This document shows, piece after piece, positions 44,101-52,560 of a DNA stretch of 64,000 nucleotides. Made by a program: the position numbers and the translations under genes. The stretch is taken from the NCBI GenBank assembly GCA_965247735.1, contig CBDFHN010000002.1, positions 3,162,001-3,226,000 on the forward strand, given 5' to 3'. How positions within the stretch are numbered: the first letter of the stretch is position 1; each line of letters starts with the position of its first letter. The stretch comes from JAOXRU01 sp965247735 (GTDB lineage: Bacteria > Bacteroidota > Bacteroidia > Flavobacteriales > Flavobacteriaceae). The notes under the pieces are model-generated. The model made no database searches, was not told where the DNA came from, and was given only the letters and a program-made list of their open reading frames with translations.

Positions 44101-46598
44101 TCTATATTATTATTTTGGTTTAGATCAATATCTGCATAGGTACGCTTTAGGATTACTTGTCCTTTTTTGTTTTTGAACTCTTCAGTGGTATGGTTTTTAC
44201 CAGTAGTCCAGTTTTCATCTTTGGTAATCGTTTTATAGAGTTTTCCAGTTACATAAAATGTACTCGGTAGTAATGATGGTTCATTATTTGTAATACTTAC
44301 TGTAAACAAACGTACATTGTCATTATCGGGATTAGAAACATTATTTTGGTCATGAGAATTGGTCTCGTAATCAAATTTTATTTCATGCCCAGAATCTAGT
44401 GCCCAGTCATTTCCTGGTGCTGCTTGCTTTAGGATTCTGTTTAAAGGAGAAGATTCTAGATCTTTTTCTGAGAAAGGATTTACAGTATTATCATATTTTG
44501 TAGTATTATAATAATCTTTAATACCATTTAGTGCATTAATATCATAATGTCCAGGTGTAGTATTGCCTATTGTGTAAGGAAGGTATTTTTTTTTCTGACG
44601 ACCAAAATCATCATAGTCAGTATGGCTAACAATATCTTTTTTTACTATACCAGAACTTTGAGCAATTCCTATTTGTTGTGTTGGTCTACCCAAACCATCA
44701 AAATAACTAACTTGTTGTATAACACCAAGATCCTCTTTAAAGAGTTGTGGGTCAGACATGTTTCGTTCTGTTTGATATGTTCTTGTGTATATGTAATTAT
44801 GATTTATTGGATTGCTTGATGGGGAACTAAGAATACATTCGCTACTTAACGAAGGATTAGAAGGACATAAATCAGTGTTATTTGATACATAACCAATAGG
44901 TTGGGAACAACTAATTAGAGTAGCATTAGGATCTCCAAAACCATCATTATCAGTATCTGCATACCATGTTGTTTCTTCAAATATAGAAGGATCCGAATCA
45001 TTACAATCTCCAATTGGGTTGTACGATAATGTGTATCCAGTACCTGGTTTTGTACAACTCAAAATTGAAGAAATAGGATGCCCATCGTTATCTGCATCTA
45101 AATACCAAGTTGAAATAGAATTTACAATGGCCTGTACTTTTTTTCTTGTTGATGTTACACAGCCTGTAATAGAATTATAGCTTTCTGCATAAAAAGAAGT
45201 TGTTTCAGTTAAGGAGGCTGTAGTGTAAATTGTAGCTGTTTTTAGGGTAACTCCTCCAGTAGGTGAGTTGTACCATCGTATTTCATTACCATTTATTCCA
45301 GGTGTTGCAGTGAGAGTTACAACTCCGGATTCGCATCGAGAAACATCATTAGCACTTGCTATTGTGGGTAATGGATTTACAGTTACGCTTATTGATTTAC
45401 GATTAGTGATTGTAAAAGAACAGCCTAAGTTGTTTTTAAGAATTCCTTCGACATAAAATGTTTTTATTCCAACTGATGTATCTTCGTAATTTATGGATGG
45501 AGCGTAAAAGCTTCCTGTATGGAGTAGCGTACCATTGTTTGCTTGATCATACCATCTATAGACACTACCGCTTGCTCCTCCAGATGCATATATGTTAAAA
45601 ACAGAAGAACTACATTTCTCGTTACTCGTTGAATTCAAATTTATTGTAGGAACGGTATTGTTTTGATAAGAAGCTGAAACTTTTTGTCGTGTACTTTCGC
45701 AACCGTTACGTACTGCACTAACCCAGTAGTCTTTATTCTGAGCAGAAACTGTAACTTGAGTTATGAGTGAAAGCGCACCAATATCTACACCAACAATATA
45801 ACTGCTGCCAGTAGCACTGTTATACCATCTATGTTCTAGACCAGGTTCTTTGTTTTCAGTAATGGCAGTAAGAATAATGTCTGATGAAGAGCAAGTATTT
45901 GTTCCATTTAAAACTCCAAGAGCAGGAGGAGAAGGGATAGTTACTGAGATAGACCCTGAGTTATTACTCCAAATACCGTTTTTACGAGCCCTTATATAAT
46001 AGTTGCCATTACCTTCATTAGCAGAAAAATTTATTCCACTTCCTTTGTTTGTACTGGTACCATTTGCATTTTTTCCTTGCCAATACCATACTGTTCCAGA
46101 TGAAGGAGATCCATTTCGTTGTAAACTTACTTCATCACATGTCATTGTTCCTATACTTGGGTTTGCTGGTGTAGTTGGAGGTAAAATAACCCCTGCACTT
46201 TGGGTTACCAAAAAACCTTGTGCATTGCCATTATAAATATAAGTAACATAACTGGTTCTACTGCTTCCTGTATTGGACTGAGTCACCACTTGTATGGTAG
46301 TAGGGCTGGGCTGGGTAACAGTCAGCCAATTATCCATTGCTGGAGTCGAAAACGTTAAAGAGCAAGAATAAGAACTCGTAATAATAGTAGTTGTTTTAGT
46401 TCCTCCTGAGGAAGTAAAATCCAAAGAACTTGGAGACAGACCTGTTATTATACATTGAGCATTTAAAGTTGTCCAAGAGAAAAACAGAAAGAATACCAAA
46501 ATTAAAATAGGAAGTCGTCTTTGTTTTTTCGTAAATGTCATCTTTAAATCCTTATATGTTGCAGCTATAAAAACGAGTGTTTTGTTCTTTTTTTTCAT
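41142..46598 (-). CDS. Giant RHS/YD-repeat secreted protein with C-terminal toxin-like domain
   Basis: An 1818-residue exported protein. A signal peptide fits best if translation starts at the internal ATG at 46541, giving MTFTKKQRRLPILILVFFLFF. A BACON-like domain follows (LSPSSLDFTSSGGTKTT), then several Ig-like domains and thrombospondin-3-like Asp-rich repeats (LDADNDGHP, DTDNDGFGD) that would bind calcium. A DUF6443-type segment (YIYTRTYQTERNMSDPQLF) leads into YD/RHS repeats and the core end (FNGIELEEGLGLDMYEMGLRQYDPTIARWTAIDP). About 170 residues follow the core, ending NPLYPYELTKKL; this variable tail is the presumed toxin, of unrecognised type. The candidate immunity gene overlaps its stop. 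Confidence 0.88.
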   Translation of the reverse strand: MKKKNKTLVFIAATYKDLKMTFTKKQRRLPILILVFFLFFSWTTLNAQCIITGLSPSSLDFTSSGGTKTTTIITSSYSCSLTFSTPAMDNWLTVTQPSPTTIQVVTQSNTGSSRTSYVTYIYNGNAQGFLVTQSAGVILPPTTPANPSIGTMTCDEVSLQRNGSPSSGTVWYWQGKNANGTSTNKGSGINFSANEGNGNYYIRARKNGIWSNNSGSISVTIPSPPALGVLNGTNTCSSSDIILTAITENKEPGLEHRWYNSATGSSYIVGVDIGALSLITQVTVSAQNKDYWVSAVRNGCESTRQKVSASYQNNTVPTINLNSTSNEKCSSSVFNIYASGGASGSVYRWYDQANNGTLLHTGSFYAPSINYEDTSVGIKTFYVEGILKNNLGCSFTITNRKSISVTVNPLPTIASANDVSRCESGVVTLTATPGINGNEIRWYNSPTGGVTLKTATIYTTASLTETTSFYAESYNSITGCVTSTRKKVQAIVNSISTWYLDADNDGHPISSILSCTKPGTGYTLSYNPIGDCNDSDPSIFEETTWYADTDNDGFGDPNATLISCSQPIGYVSNNTDLCPSNPSLSSECILSSPSSNPINHNYIYTRTYQTERNMSDPQLFKEDLGVIQQVSYFDGLGRPTQQIGIAQSSGIVKKDIVSHTDYDDFGRQKKKYLPYTIGNTTPGHYDINALNGIKDYYNTTKYDNTVNPFSEKDLESSPLNRILKQAAPGNDWALDSGHEIKFDYETNSHDQNNVSNPDNDNVRLFTVSITNNEPSLLPSTFYVTGKLYKTITKDENWTTGKNHTTEEFKNKKGQVILKRTYADIDLNQNNNIDLGENEIAHDTYYVYDYYGNLTYVLPPKVNLSDGVSALELENLCYQYKYDHRNRLIEKQIPGKGREYIVYDELDRPVMTKDALNQWFFTKYDVFGRVVYTGIYNGTDNLVTIKSNFENSTTTDQYYETKVTTGTGVDNSYYTNTNYPNINIEVLTINYYDDYNFGIPTEIQLPSTTYGRAIVNFNNNIPIKTKGLATGSKVKILDTNNWITTITGYEEKGRPIYIASKNEYLETVDISETAIDFVGKILQSRTQHIKAGTTIITIDNFTYDHVGRLLSQTQCIGNHTLGYSCPETGTVVADLPPLTGTISATTNAEATKSIVLMPNFRVVASPTVSFTAKIVSNVNQKLIASNTYDELGQLTSKKVGNNETTPLQIVNYNYNIRGWLKNINQDVHTDNDLFNFTLMYNNPTSGTALFNGNISQTSWNTMNIDSSVKTYTYAYDALNRITAASGANSFSNYDVSGISYDKMGNIMTLNRKGHTNAGATNFDNMDLLNYTYDTGNKLQTVTDTSGITTGFKDGNTSGNDYVYDANGNMTVDKNKGITAITYNYLNLPTQVTIANTEHNGNIQYVYDATGVKQRKIVSDGTTQDYAGNYIYKNNVLEFFNHPEGYVNNNNGAFEYIYQYKDHLGNVRLSYQDADNNGVIDAATEIIDEKNYYPFGLTHKGYNNNYSSLGNGVAKKFGFNGIELEEGLGLDMYEMGLRQYDPTIARWTAIDPVIHYDYSTYSSFDNNPVYWADPSGANSWTYVSGGVYRNNETGEETDDYQRAINETQNHFNESPQDKIVLNSESGYYSVTKTDDDFDEVIIDGVVTNAKKGVTEKAFNAKGYKKVEGVGMGAVDGAILYLAGEAVIQKLLKGSTWLYKAYKAKRASKGVNVAAGAVKFSDEAAKSIFELGTYPYFVSIKNGVARVGINFTKKIRPEALELVEGTLKANGANEIKVITNTVTPRFKKIFNYLSKKGGQYKGYNVRKRWNPLYPYELTKKL

Positions 46599-46603
46599 CT
46601 TTA

Positions 46604-49600
46604 TTACTGGTTTTTAAAGTGATAGTTAGTGTCAGAAATTAAATTTCCAGTTGCATCTTTTACTGCTTTAAATCGATTAAAATTATCATATTCATAATAG
46701 ATTGTTTGTCCTCGAGCATCGGTTATACTGGTCACGCCAATTAATGGGTCATACGTATAGGTGGCAATCATGGCGTTAGTTAAAGTCGGATCATTTCGAA
46801 GCGCACTTAAAGCAGCTCGTAATACTCCCTCATTACCAATATAAATCACTTGTTCAATAGTAATAGTATCTATAGTTCGGTCATTATCTGCATTGGAAGC
46901 AGTAATAGCAGTATTGATTTTGTTTTGTATAGAAATTGCTTGAGCACTGGTAAAGTTTTCAATTTTTGCTATTAGATGCTCTTTATTATACCCCCAGATA
47001 TAATAAGTAGATGTGCCATTTTTTTTAGAAATTTCTTTGATATTGCCATTGGCATAATAATCATGATATGTAATCCGATCTTTTAGAGCTCCTGAACCTT
47101 TTGAAGATTGAATAAATTCTGGAAGGTTTAAACCGGGCCATTTTAGATTGTTATAAATTGTATACTTAGCTGATAATATTTCATTAGGATTGGTTCCTAG
47201 CTTCCTAAAACTTTCTGTTTTTATTGGAAGAGTCAATTGATGCCGGGTGATTAAATCTTGCTCGGCTATTGTTGGACTTGCTAAATCTTGAGGATAGGTT
47301 ATTTTTGTTGTTAAAAGTTCTTCTTTACTATTAATAAGTGATATTGTTGTTGGCTGTAAATGATTAAAATTCTCATAATAGTAATTGGTAGTATTTATAT
47401 TTGTTTCTATGCCATTTTTATATTCTTTTACAATTTCTTTACTTTTTGTTTTTCTTCCACAAGAATAATAAGTGTTTAGATAATAATAAGTATTGGGGTT
47501 ATCTTGTAGATAAAACCAACTTCCAACTCCTCCTGGCCTACTTGCAACATATAGATATGGTTCGTTATTAATAACGCTAAATGTTTTTATTCTTTTTTCT
47601 GGAAGAGTATTGTATTCATAACTTATGCTTTTAACGAGTGAATATGTTTCGTTACCCAATTGCTTGTGATACAAAATTGAATCAAGTGTGCTTTTTTTCC
47701 AAGAAGGGTAAGTAAAAGCATTATATGGGCTGTTTTGTCGCATATACCTATAGTCAGGATCTCTTCCTGTTGGGCTATAGTAATATTCTGTTTTCCCATT
47801 AGTAACGGTATTAGAATTATAAGAAACAATTTGTTCTGTTACTTTATTATAATCAACAGTAGAACCATTATTAAATCCTAGTTCTACTTGACTGTTTGAG
47901 GAGTACCATAATAGATTTCTTAAACCTTTACTTCCTTCACTATATGTATATAGCAAAGGGTAATAATAAAAATTAAGAGAAGGGTCTGTTATTAGTGTTC
48001 CAGTTCCCAATTTATTTGGTCCGTATTGTTTATCTCCATAAGAATACATTTTCTTAGTTATAGGAGCGTTGTTAAAGTCATAATTAGTTATAGATTTTAC
48101 TCTTAATCCTCCAGCTTCTTTTGGTTTTATTTCCTCTTTAGATGCTGTAACCCAATACTTATAGCTCAACCCTATTTCAATAAATGGGCTATCGCAGATA
48201 CTTGTATTTGAGCCAGAAACGCCATTTATATCGGCCTCAATTCTGTACCGATGCCCTTTTCTAATACCAACCAAGCTGGTAAAAGTCATTATTTCATTTT
48301 TATTAGAGGGAGTGTGTTCAAAATAATAAATGTTGCCTGGGCTAGGGTTGGTTAAATCAGTAAACCTAACAATCATTGATTGTCCAGTTGTAAACTTGTA
48401 ATCAGAGAACATTACAAAAAGTTCTCCAGCGTCGTAATTACCATTACCAACTTCACTTTCTGCTTCAAATTCAATGCTATTATAAGAAGGAACACCATTT
48501 AGAAAATCCGAAGGACAAGTATTCAGTCTGTTAATTGCAAATAGTGATATTTTCTTTTCTTTTTGTGCCTTATTCTCCTTTTGTTCTTGAACCAAATAGT
48601 AATGTGGTTCGTATTCATATTTGGAATATCCTCCGGTTGGAAAAGTTATTTTATTAAGAATTGCTGCTTTCATATAGTAACCATCAGAACTTCTATCTTC
48701 ACCAATGTAATATGGTCGTCCAGAAAGTCTTGTGCGTAATTTAGTAGGAATCATTGAGCTATTATTTTTCCCATTGTAATAGCCCCAATAATCTTGAGAT
48801 GTTGTGTTGAACGGTGCTAAAGCAACCTCTTCATTATATTCAAGCTTATAATCGTTAACAAAAACATTGTTTTTATCATAAAACTTTACTCCATTTAATT
48901 TCAAACTTTTTTTTCTAATACTAGTTTCGCTTATGGGCATGTTATTTATACTAGCCCCATTTCCCGTTCTATTGAAATAAGCATTGTTATCAAGCACTAT
49001 TTTTTTTATTAAATCGTTGTTTTTGTTAAAAACACTAAACCCAGTAACTCTCGGTATTGTTAACTCTTCAGGAATTACTCCGTTAACATCAATTCTGTCT
49101 CTTAAAGAGGAAAAAACAACATAGCCATTTTTAAAAAGTATACTATCCAAAACCCTAGTATTACCTATGTTAGTCTCCATATATGTTGAGCTAGTAAGAT
49201 TAAATTCTTGACCAATTTTATCCGTTGTACTTAGGAGAGGATCAACAAGTTCTTGACGTTTTATATTTCCTATTTTGCCTCTAGTATAATGACTCATTTT
49301 ATATTTTAAGCTAATAGTATCAGAACGGTCTGGTGAAATAATTTCTGTTAAGTACCAGCTGGAGTTATAAGTTTTTGTATTGAGTCCACCACCATCTAAA
49401 CTGTATGTTGTTGATGTGGTTTCAAAAGCTTCGTCATTAGTTAAGCTCTTACCAAATTGAAAAACAGTTCCATTTTCATCAGTAATAACCATCTTGTTTT
49501 GTATTAAATTAATACTATAGTCTAAAGACTTATAATGAGTACTTATAAACTGCAATGTATTATCCAAAACAAACTGTCCACTAAGTAATGATGAGTTTAT

Positions 49601-50086
49601 GGTGAAGACATCTGGTTCTTTATCTTTTTTTCTACTCCATATTTCTAATTCGTTGCTATAACCAGTGTTTCCACTAGGCAGATCATTATTGATATCGTTA
49701 TAATCTGGTAAAATGTCACCAGTTTCTAAGAAGCCATATTGCTCTTCATCTGGTCTGTCTTTTAATACTCTAGTAATAACTCCACCTGCGTTTAGGACCC
49801 ATCCTAAACCAACAAATGATGATTCTTGATCAACCTTAATTCCACTTGCATGATAAGAGACAGAAATAGGAAGCGTTAACCTACCGCTTTTAATAGTATA
49901 CAAAGGAATTTCAATTTTAGGTACTCCTGTGGATAAATCAACAGGATATTCTCCATACTTACCTAGGCTCGTAACATTTGGAGAATGAACGGTGTACTCA
50001 GGATTTTGTAACGCTGTAGTTTGTGAATAGCTGTTTTTGAAAAAAAAAGCAATTGTAATAAGGGAAGCTAATAGTTTTAATTTCAT
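46604..50086 (-). CDS. RHS/YD-repeat secreted protein, partner of the next RHS gene
   Basis: A 1160-residue exported protein with a signal peptide (ends SYSQ). The N-terminal region has PVDLSTGVPKIEIPLYTIKSGRLTLPISVSYHASGIKVDQESSFVGLGWVLNAGGVITR, a well-known opening block of Bacteroidota YD-repeat proteins. The C-terminal part has YD-type repeats (DPLIGVTSITDARGQTIYYEYDNFNRF). It lacks the DPxG core end and any toxin tail, so it looks like the first half of a two-protein RHS shell whose second half is the following gene, only 5 bases downstream. The pair may form a cocoon-like toxin carrier. Confidence 0.86.
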   Translation of the reverse strand: MKLKLLASLITIAFFFKNSYSQTTALQNPEYTVHSPNVTSLGKYGEYPVDLSTGVPKIEIPLYTIKSGRLTLPISVSYHASGIKVDQESSFVGLGWVLNAGGVITRVLKDRPDEEQYGFLETGDILPDYNDINNDLPSGNTGYSNELEIWSRKKDKEPDVFTINSSLLSGQFVLDNTLQFISTHYKSLDYSINLIQNKMVITDENGTVFQFGKSLTNDEAFETTSTTYSLDGGGLNTKTYNSSWYLTEIISPDRSDTISLKYKMSHYTRGKIGNIKRQELVDPLLSTTDKIGQEFNLTSSTYMETNIGNTRVLDSILFKNGYVVFSSLRDRIDVNGVIPEELTIPRVTGFSVFNKNNDLIKKIVLDNNAYFNRTGNGASINNMPISETSIRKKSLKLNGVKFYDKNNVFVNDYKLEYNEEVALAPFNTTSQDYWGYYNGKNNSSMIPTKLRTRLSGRPYYIGEDRSSDGYYMKAAILNKITFPTGGYSKYEYEPHYYLVQEQKENKAQKEKKISLFAINRLNTCPSDFLNGVPSYNSIEFEAESEVGNGNYDAGELFVMFSDYKFTTGQSMIVRFTDLTNPSPGNIYYFEHTPSNKNEIMTFTSLVGIRKGHRYRIEADINGVSGSNTSICDSPFIEIGLSYKYWVTASKEEIKPKEAGGLRVKSITNYDFNNAPITKKMYSYGDKQYGPNKLGTGTLITDPSLNFYYYPLLYTYSEGSKGLRNLLWYSSNSQVELGFNNGSTVDYNKVTEQIVSYNSNTVTNGKTEYYYSPTGRDPDYRYMRQNSPYNAFTYPSWKKSTLDSILYHKQLGNETYSLVKSISYEYNTLPEKRIKTFSVINNEPYLYVASRPGGVGSWFYLQDNPNTYYYLNTYYSCGRKTKSKEIVKEYKNGIETNINTTNYYYENFNHLQPTTISLINSKEELLTTKITYPQDLASPTIAEQDLITRHQLTLPIKTESFRKLGTNPNEILSAKYTIYNNLKWPGLNLPEFIQSSKGSGALKDRITYHDYYANGNIKEISKKNGTSTYYIWGYNKEHLIAKIENFTSAQAISIQNKINTAITASNADNDRTIDTITIEQVIYIGNEGVLRAALSALRNDPTLTNAMIATYTYDPLIGVTSITDARGQTIYYEYDNFNRFKAVKDATGNLISDTNYHFKNQ

Positions 50087-50383
50087 AGTTTATCATTTAT
50101 TAAGTTTATGTAGAATGTCACAAGAAATAACATTGTAATTTTATACATAAACACGAAAATAAGCTATAATTTGACATGAAATGTTTCTTTTTTCTGAGAA
50201 TTTGCGGTTTTATAGCTATATGTTTACTGCGGATAGACGAATGACGTCTTATAAGAGATGAGTGTTAGTTTTTGAATCTGTTGTTGATTGCTACCAGAAT
50301 AGTAAAAAATAAAAGGTAGATATATTACTTAAGGACTTTATCTTGCTAACCTAATAAATGAAAAACCCAAAAAAATAACATAA
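50087..50383. other. Upstream region of the RHS operon, no gene seen
   Basis: The 297-base gap between the LytTR regulator and the first RHS gene holds no credible frame and no terminator-like hairpin. TATTTTCG, seven of eight to TAnnTTTG on the - strand, lies at about 50157-50150 and could be part of a promoter. A TATAGCTATA palindrome lies near 50213. Confidence 0.4.
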
Positions 50384-51088
50384 TTATTTCCGTTCAATTA
50401 GATTACTACCAAGTATTTGGTTGTATACTTCAGTTCTATAACTTCTACTTACTTGCAGTTTGGCTTCACCAATATGAAGTAAGTTGCCTTCTATTTTTTT
50501 TACCTGAGTAAGACTAACCAAATAGGACCTGTGGATTCTAATAAATTTATCTTTTGGAAGTTTTTCTACAATATGCTTTAATGAGGTCAATGTCATTAAA
50601 CGCTCTTTTTTTGTATACACAAAAATATAATCATTGGCGGACTCAAAATATAGAATGTCCTGAAGTAGCACTTTTGTGATGATACCATCGGTTTTTATAA
50701 AAATATGGTCGTCGAAACTTAAGCTTTCACTTTCCTTGTTTTCTTTTAGCTTTCCAACAGCTTTTAAAAAACGATTGTATGAAATGGGTTTAAGTAAGTA
50801 ATCAATGGCATTGAGCTCAAATCCATCCAAAGCAAATTCACGATGTGCGGTAGTAAAAATAATATTGTTTTTTTTCTTTAAGTTATCAATAAACTCTAGG
50901 CCGTTCATGCTAGGCATTTGTATGTCTAAAAAAATGATATCTACGTTGTTGTTTTCGAGGAATTGCAATGCTTTTTCTGCCGCTCCAAAAGAACTTGTAT
51001 GTTCTAAGAAAGAAGTTTTAGAAATAAAGTCTTCTATACCGCTTCTAGCAATAATTTCATCATCTATTACAATACATTTTAGTTTCAT
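50384..51088 (-). CDS. LytTR-family response regulator
   Basis: A 234-residue regulator. The receiver has IVIDDEIIARSGIED and Asp55 in IIFLDIQMP, with TTAHREFALDGFELNAIDYLLKPISYNRF. The LytTR domain has DILYFESANDYIFVYTKKERLMTL and DKFIRIHRSYLVSL. It lies 99 bases after its kinase partner, and the start codon sits inside a unit of the leader repeat (51085-51219). It is the nearest regulator upstream of the RHS operon, 297 bases away, so control of the RHS genes is possible. Confidence 0.92.
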   Translation of the reverse strand: MKLKCIVIDDEIIARSGIEDFISKTSFLEHTSSFGAAEKALQFLENNNVDIIFLDIQMPSMNGLEFIDNLKKKNNIIFTTAHREFALDGFELNAIDYLLKPISYNRFLKAVGKLKENKESESLSFDDHIFIKTDGIITKVLLQDILYFESANDYIFVYTKKERLMTLTSLKHIVEKLPKDKFIRIHRSYLVSLTQVKKIEGNLLHIGEAKLQVSRSYRTEVYNQILGSNLIERK

Positions 51089-51219
51089 CTATATTTATTG
51101 TTTTTCAACTGTCACATGCTGTTCGCTCTTAATCATTACTCACAGTGTTTTTTATTGTTTCTTATTGGAGTTTATAAACCTTCGGTTTTACTTGGATGAT
51201 AAAACATTTAGCATGCTTG
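51085..51219 (-). repeat. Repeat unit B1, covering the kinase 3' end and the kinase-regulator spacer
   Basis: About 135 bases matching unit B3 at 52412-52551. It runs from the last codons of the kinase (SMLNVLSSK and the stop at 51188) through the spacer to the CAT of the regulator start. In the spacer a 13-codon frame (51095-51136, -) reads MIKSEQHVTVEKQ, almost identical to 13-residue ends of the other B copies. Whether it is translated is unknown. Confidence 0.85.
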
Positions 51220-52234
51220 GGTCATATAGTTGTAATTGTAAATCCAGGTTAAACGTTTTTGGACTGTTCTGTATGCTTAAAGTATGTTTCTGATTGTATA
51301 TTAGTCCTAACCTTTTACGCAAGTTGCTTAAGCCAATTCCACTTTTTGAAGAAACAGAACCTTCATTATTATTGCTATTTTTAGCTGTAAAGTTAAGCAT
51401 ATTATTAGTATCTATTTTTGCTTCTATGTTTATCCAATAACCAGTATTGCTTTGTCCGTGTTTAAAAGCATTTTCAACAATTGGCAATAACAACATTGGT
51501 GCTATTTTTAAATTAGATGTTGTCTTAGGGAAATCAATTTTTACTGTTACCAAATCATCATGCCTCATTCGTTCTAGGTTTATGTAACGTTCTAGATTAT
51601 CAAATTCTTTTTGAAGAGAAACCATTTCTTGTTGAGAATCATATAATTGGTGGCTTAATAAGTCCGAAAACTGAATCAGCATTTCTTTACCAACGCTTAA
51701 ATTTTTACCCACCATTATATAAATACTATTTAAGGCATTAAATAGAAAATGAGGATTTAGCTGTGTTTTTAAAAGACCAAGTTCAGCTTCTAATTGTTTT
51801 TTTTCAATTTCTTTAGCGTATTCATCTTTTATATACCACTCATTTAATAAAAATAACATTGTAGAAAAAAACACGGTTAATAATACATCTGTTAGCATTG
51901 AAAGCTGACCCACGACACTTTCATAAAATTCGCCTTTAGGGGCATATTCCCGTATGTCATAATAGAAATATGCCAAACATTTGGAAGAAAGAATAGTGGT
52001 GAAAAGTATAGCAATACTAATGAGTCCTGTATATAATTTTATCCTTCTTTTTAGTAAGAAAGTTGGGATTAGATACAGTAAATTAAGATATACAATTGGG
52101 ACATATGGTAAAATCTTAAAGCAGTTAGTTTCAATATTTTTAATATAATGTGGATAATAGGTCAAATCATGTACACTCCATATTGCAATATAGCCTGCCC
52201 AAAATAAAATATGTATTAGGATGCTTTTTTTCAT
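51188..52234 (-). CDS. LytS-type sensor histidine kinase
   Basis: A 348-residue membrane kinase with four N-terminal helices and a PF06580-type core: His162 in LNPHFLFNALNSI, APMLLLPIVENAFKHGQSN for ATP binding, and GIGLSNLRKRLGLIY. It pairs with the LytTR regulator just downstream. Its last residues (SMLNVLSSK) are encoded by a repeat unit shared with the region upstream of its own start, so its tail looks acquired. The start codon follows the repeated TAGACACATGAAA leader. Confidence 0.92.
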   Translation of the reverse strand: MKKSILIHILFWAGYIAIWSVHDLTYYPHYIKNIETNCFKILPYVPIVYLNLLYLIPTFLLKRRIKLYTGLISIAILFTTILSSKCLAYFYYDIREYAPKGEFYESVVGQLSMLTDVLLTVFFSTMLFLLNEWYIKDEYAKEIEKKQLEAELGLLKTQLNPHFLFNALNSIYIMVGKNLSVGKEMLIQFSDLLSHQLYDSQQEMVSLQKEFDNLERYINLERMRHDDLVTVKIDFPKTTSNLKIAPMLLLPIVENAFKHGQSNTGYWINIEAKIDTNNMLNFTAKNSNNNEGSVSSKSGIGLSNLRKRLGLIYNQKHTLSIQNSPKTFNLDLQLQLYDPSMLNVLSSK

Positions 52235-52244
52235 GTGTCTATAT

Positions 52245-52313
52245 TTATTGTTTTTTGACGGTCACATGCTGTTCGCCATTAATCATTTCCTTTGGTGATA
52301 AACTTCTTAGCAT
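52245..52313 (-). CDS. Short ORF B2 (22 codons), candidate small peptide
   Basis: Reads MLRSLSPKEMINGEQHVTV plus KKQ. It begins 11 bases inside the repeat's own ATGAAA (that first ATG gives only a 5-codon frame) and ends 10 bases before the kinase ATG. B3 and B1 keep the last 13 residues (MI[NK]SEQHVTVEKQ), with the N-terminal part separated by an insertion. The SPKEMIN motif resembles TPKEMTN in the A peptides. No signal peptide. It could be a real peptide or only leader sequence. Confidence 0.35.
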   Translation of the reverse strand: MLRSLSPKEMINGEQHVTVKKQ

Positions 52314-52328
52314 GTTCGTTTCATGTGT

Positions 52329-52415
52329 CTATATTATTTTATTAAATCGGTCACCTGGTACATCTTTATTAGTCATCTCCTTGGGTGTAGAATCCTTTGT
52401 ATATAGGTGTTTCAT
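52329..52415 (-). CDS. Short ORF A1 (28 codons), candidate small peptide
   Basis: Begins MKHLYTKDSTPKEMTN and ends GDRFNKII with a TAG stop. It is the second copy of short ORF A2: of three base differences two are silent (CAC/CAT His3, GAG/GAA Glu13) and one changes Lys12 to Gln, a pattern that fits coding sequence but is too small a sample to prove it. The stop is followed after 4 bases by the next ATGAAA. Hydrophilic, no signal peptide, no recognised family. Confidence 0.42.
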   Translation of the reverse strand: MKHLYTKDSTPKEMTNKDVPGDRFNKII

Positions 52416-52425
52416 GTGTCTATGT

Positions 52426-52545
52426 TTATTGTTTTTCAACTGTCACATGCTGTTCGCTATTAATCATTACTCACAATATTTTTATTGTTTTTCAATGGAG
52501 TTCATGAACCTTCGGTTTTCCTTTGGGTGATAAAACATTTAGCAT
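52426..52545 (-). repeat. B3 unit, interrupted short-ORF remnant
   Basis: A 17-codon frame (52492-52545) reads MLNVLSPKGKPKVHELH, and a 13-codon frame (52426-52467) reads MINSEQHVTVEKQ. Relative to B2 these are the two ends of one peptide separated by about 55 extra bases. The MLNVLS start equals the C-terminal tail of the kinase. Confidence 0.6.
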
Positions 52546-52560
52546 GCTCGTTTCATGTGT

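Noticed and set aside
46003..46236. Several + strand frames of 60-120 codons inside the RHS, receptor and CopA genes
   Set aside because: All are opposite-strand shadows of long, well-supported genes.
50087..50383. A further short-ORF repeat unit upstream of the RHS operon
   Set aside because: The ACAC-ATGAAA leader and the PKEM motif are absent; the gap is unrelated to the repeat family.
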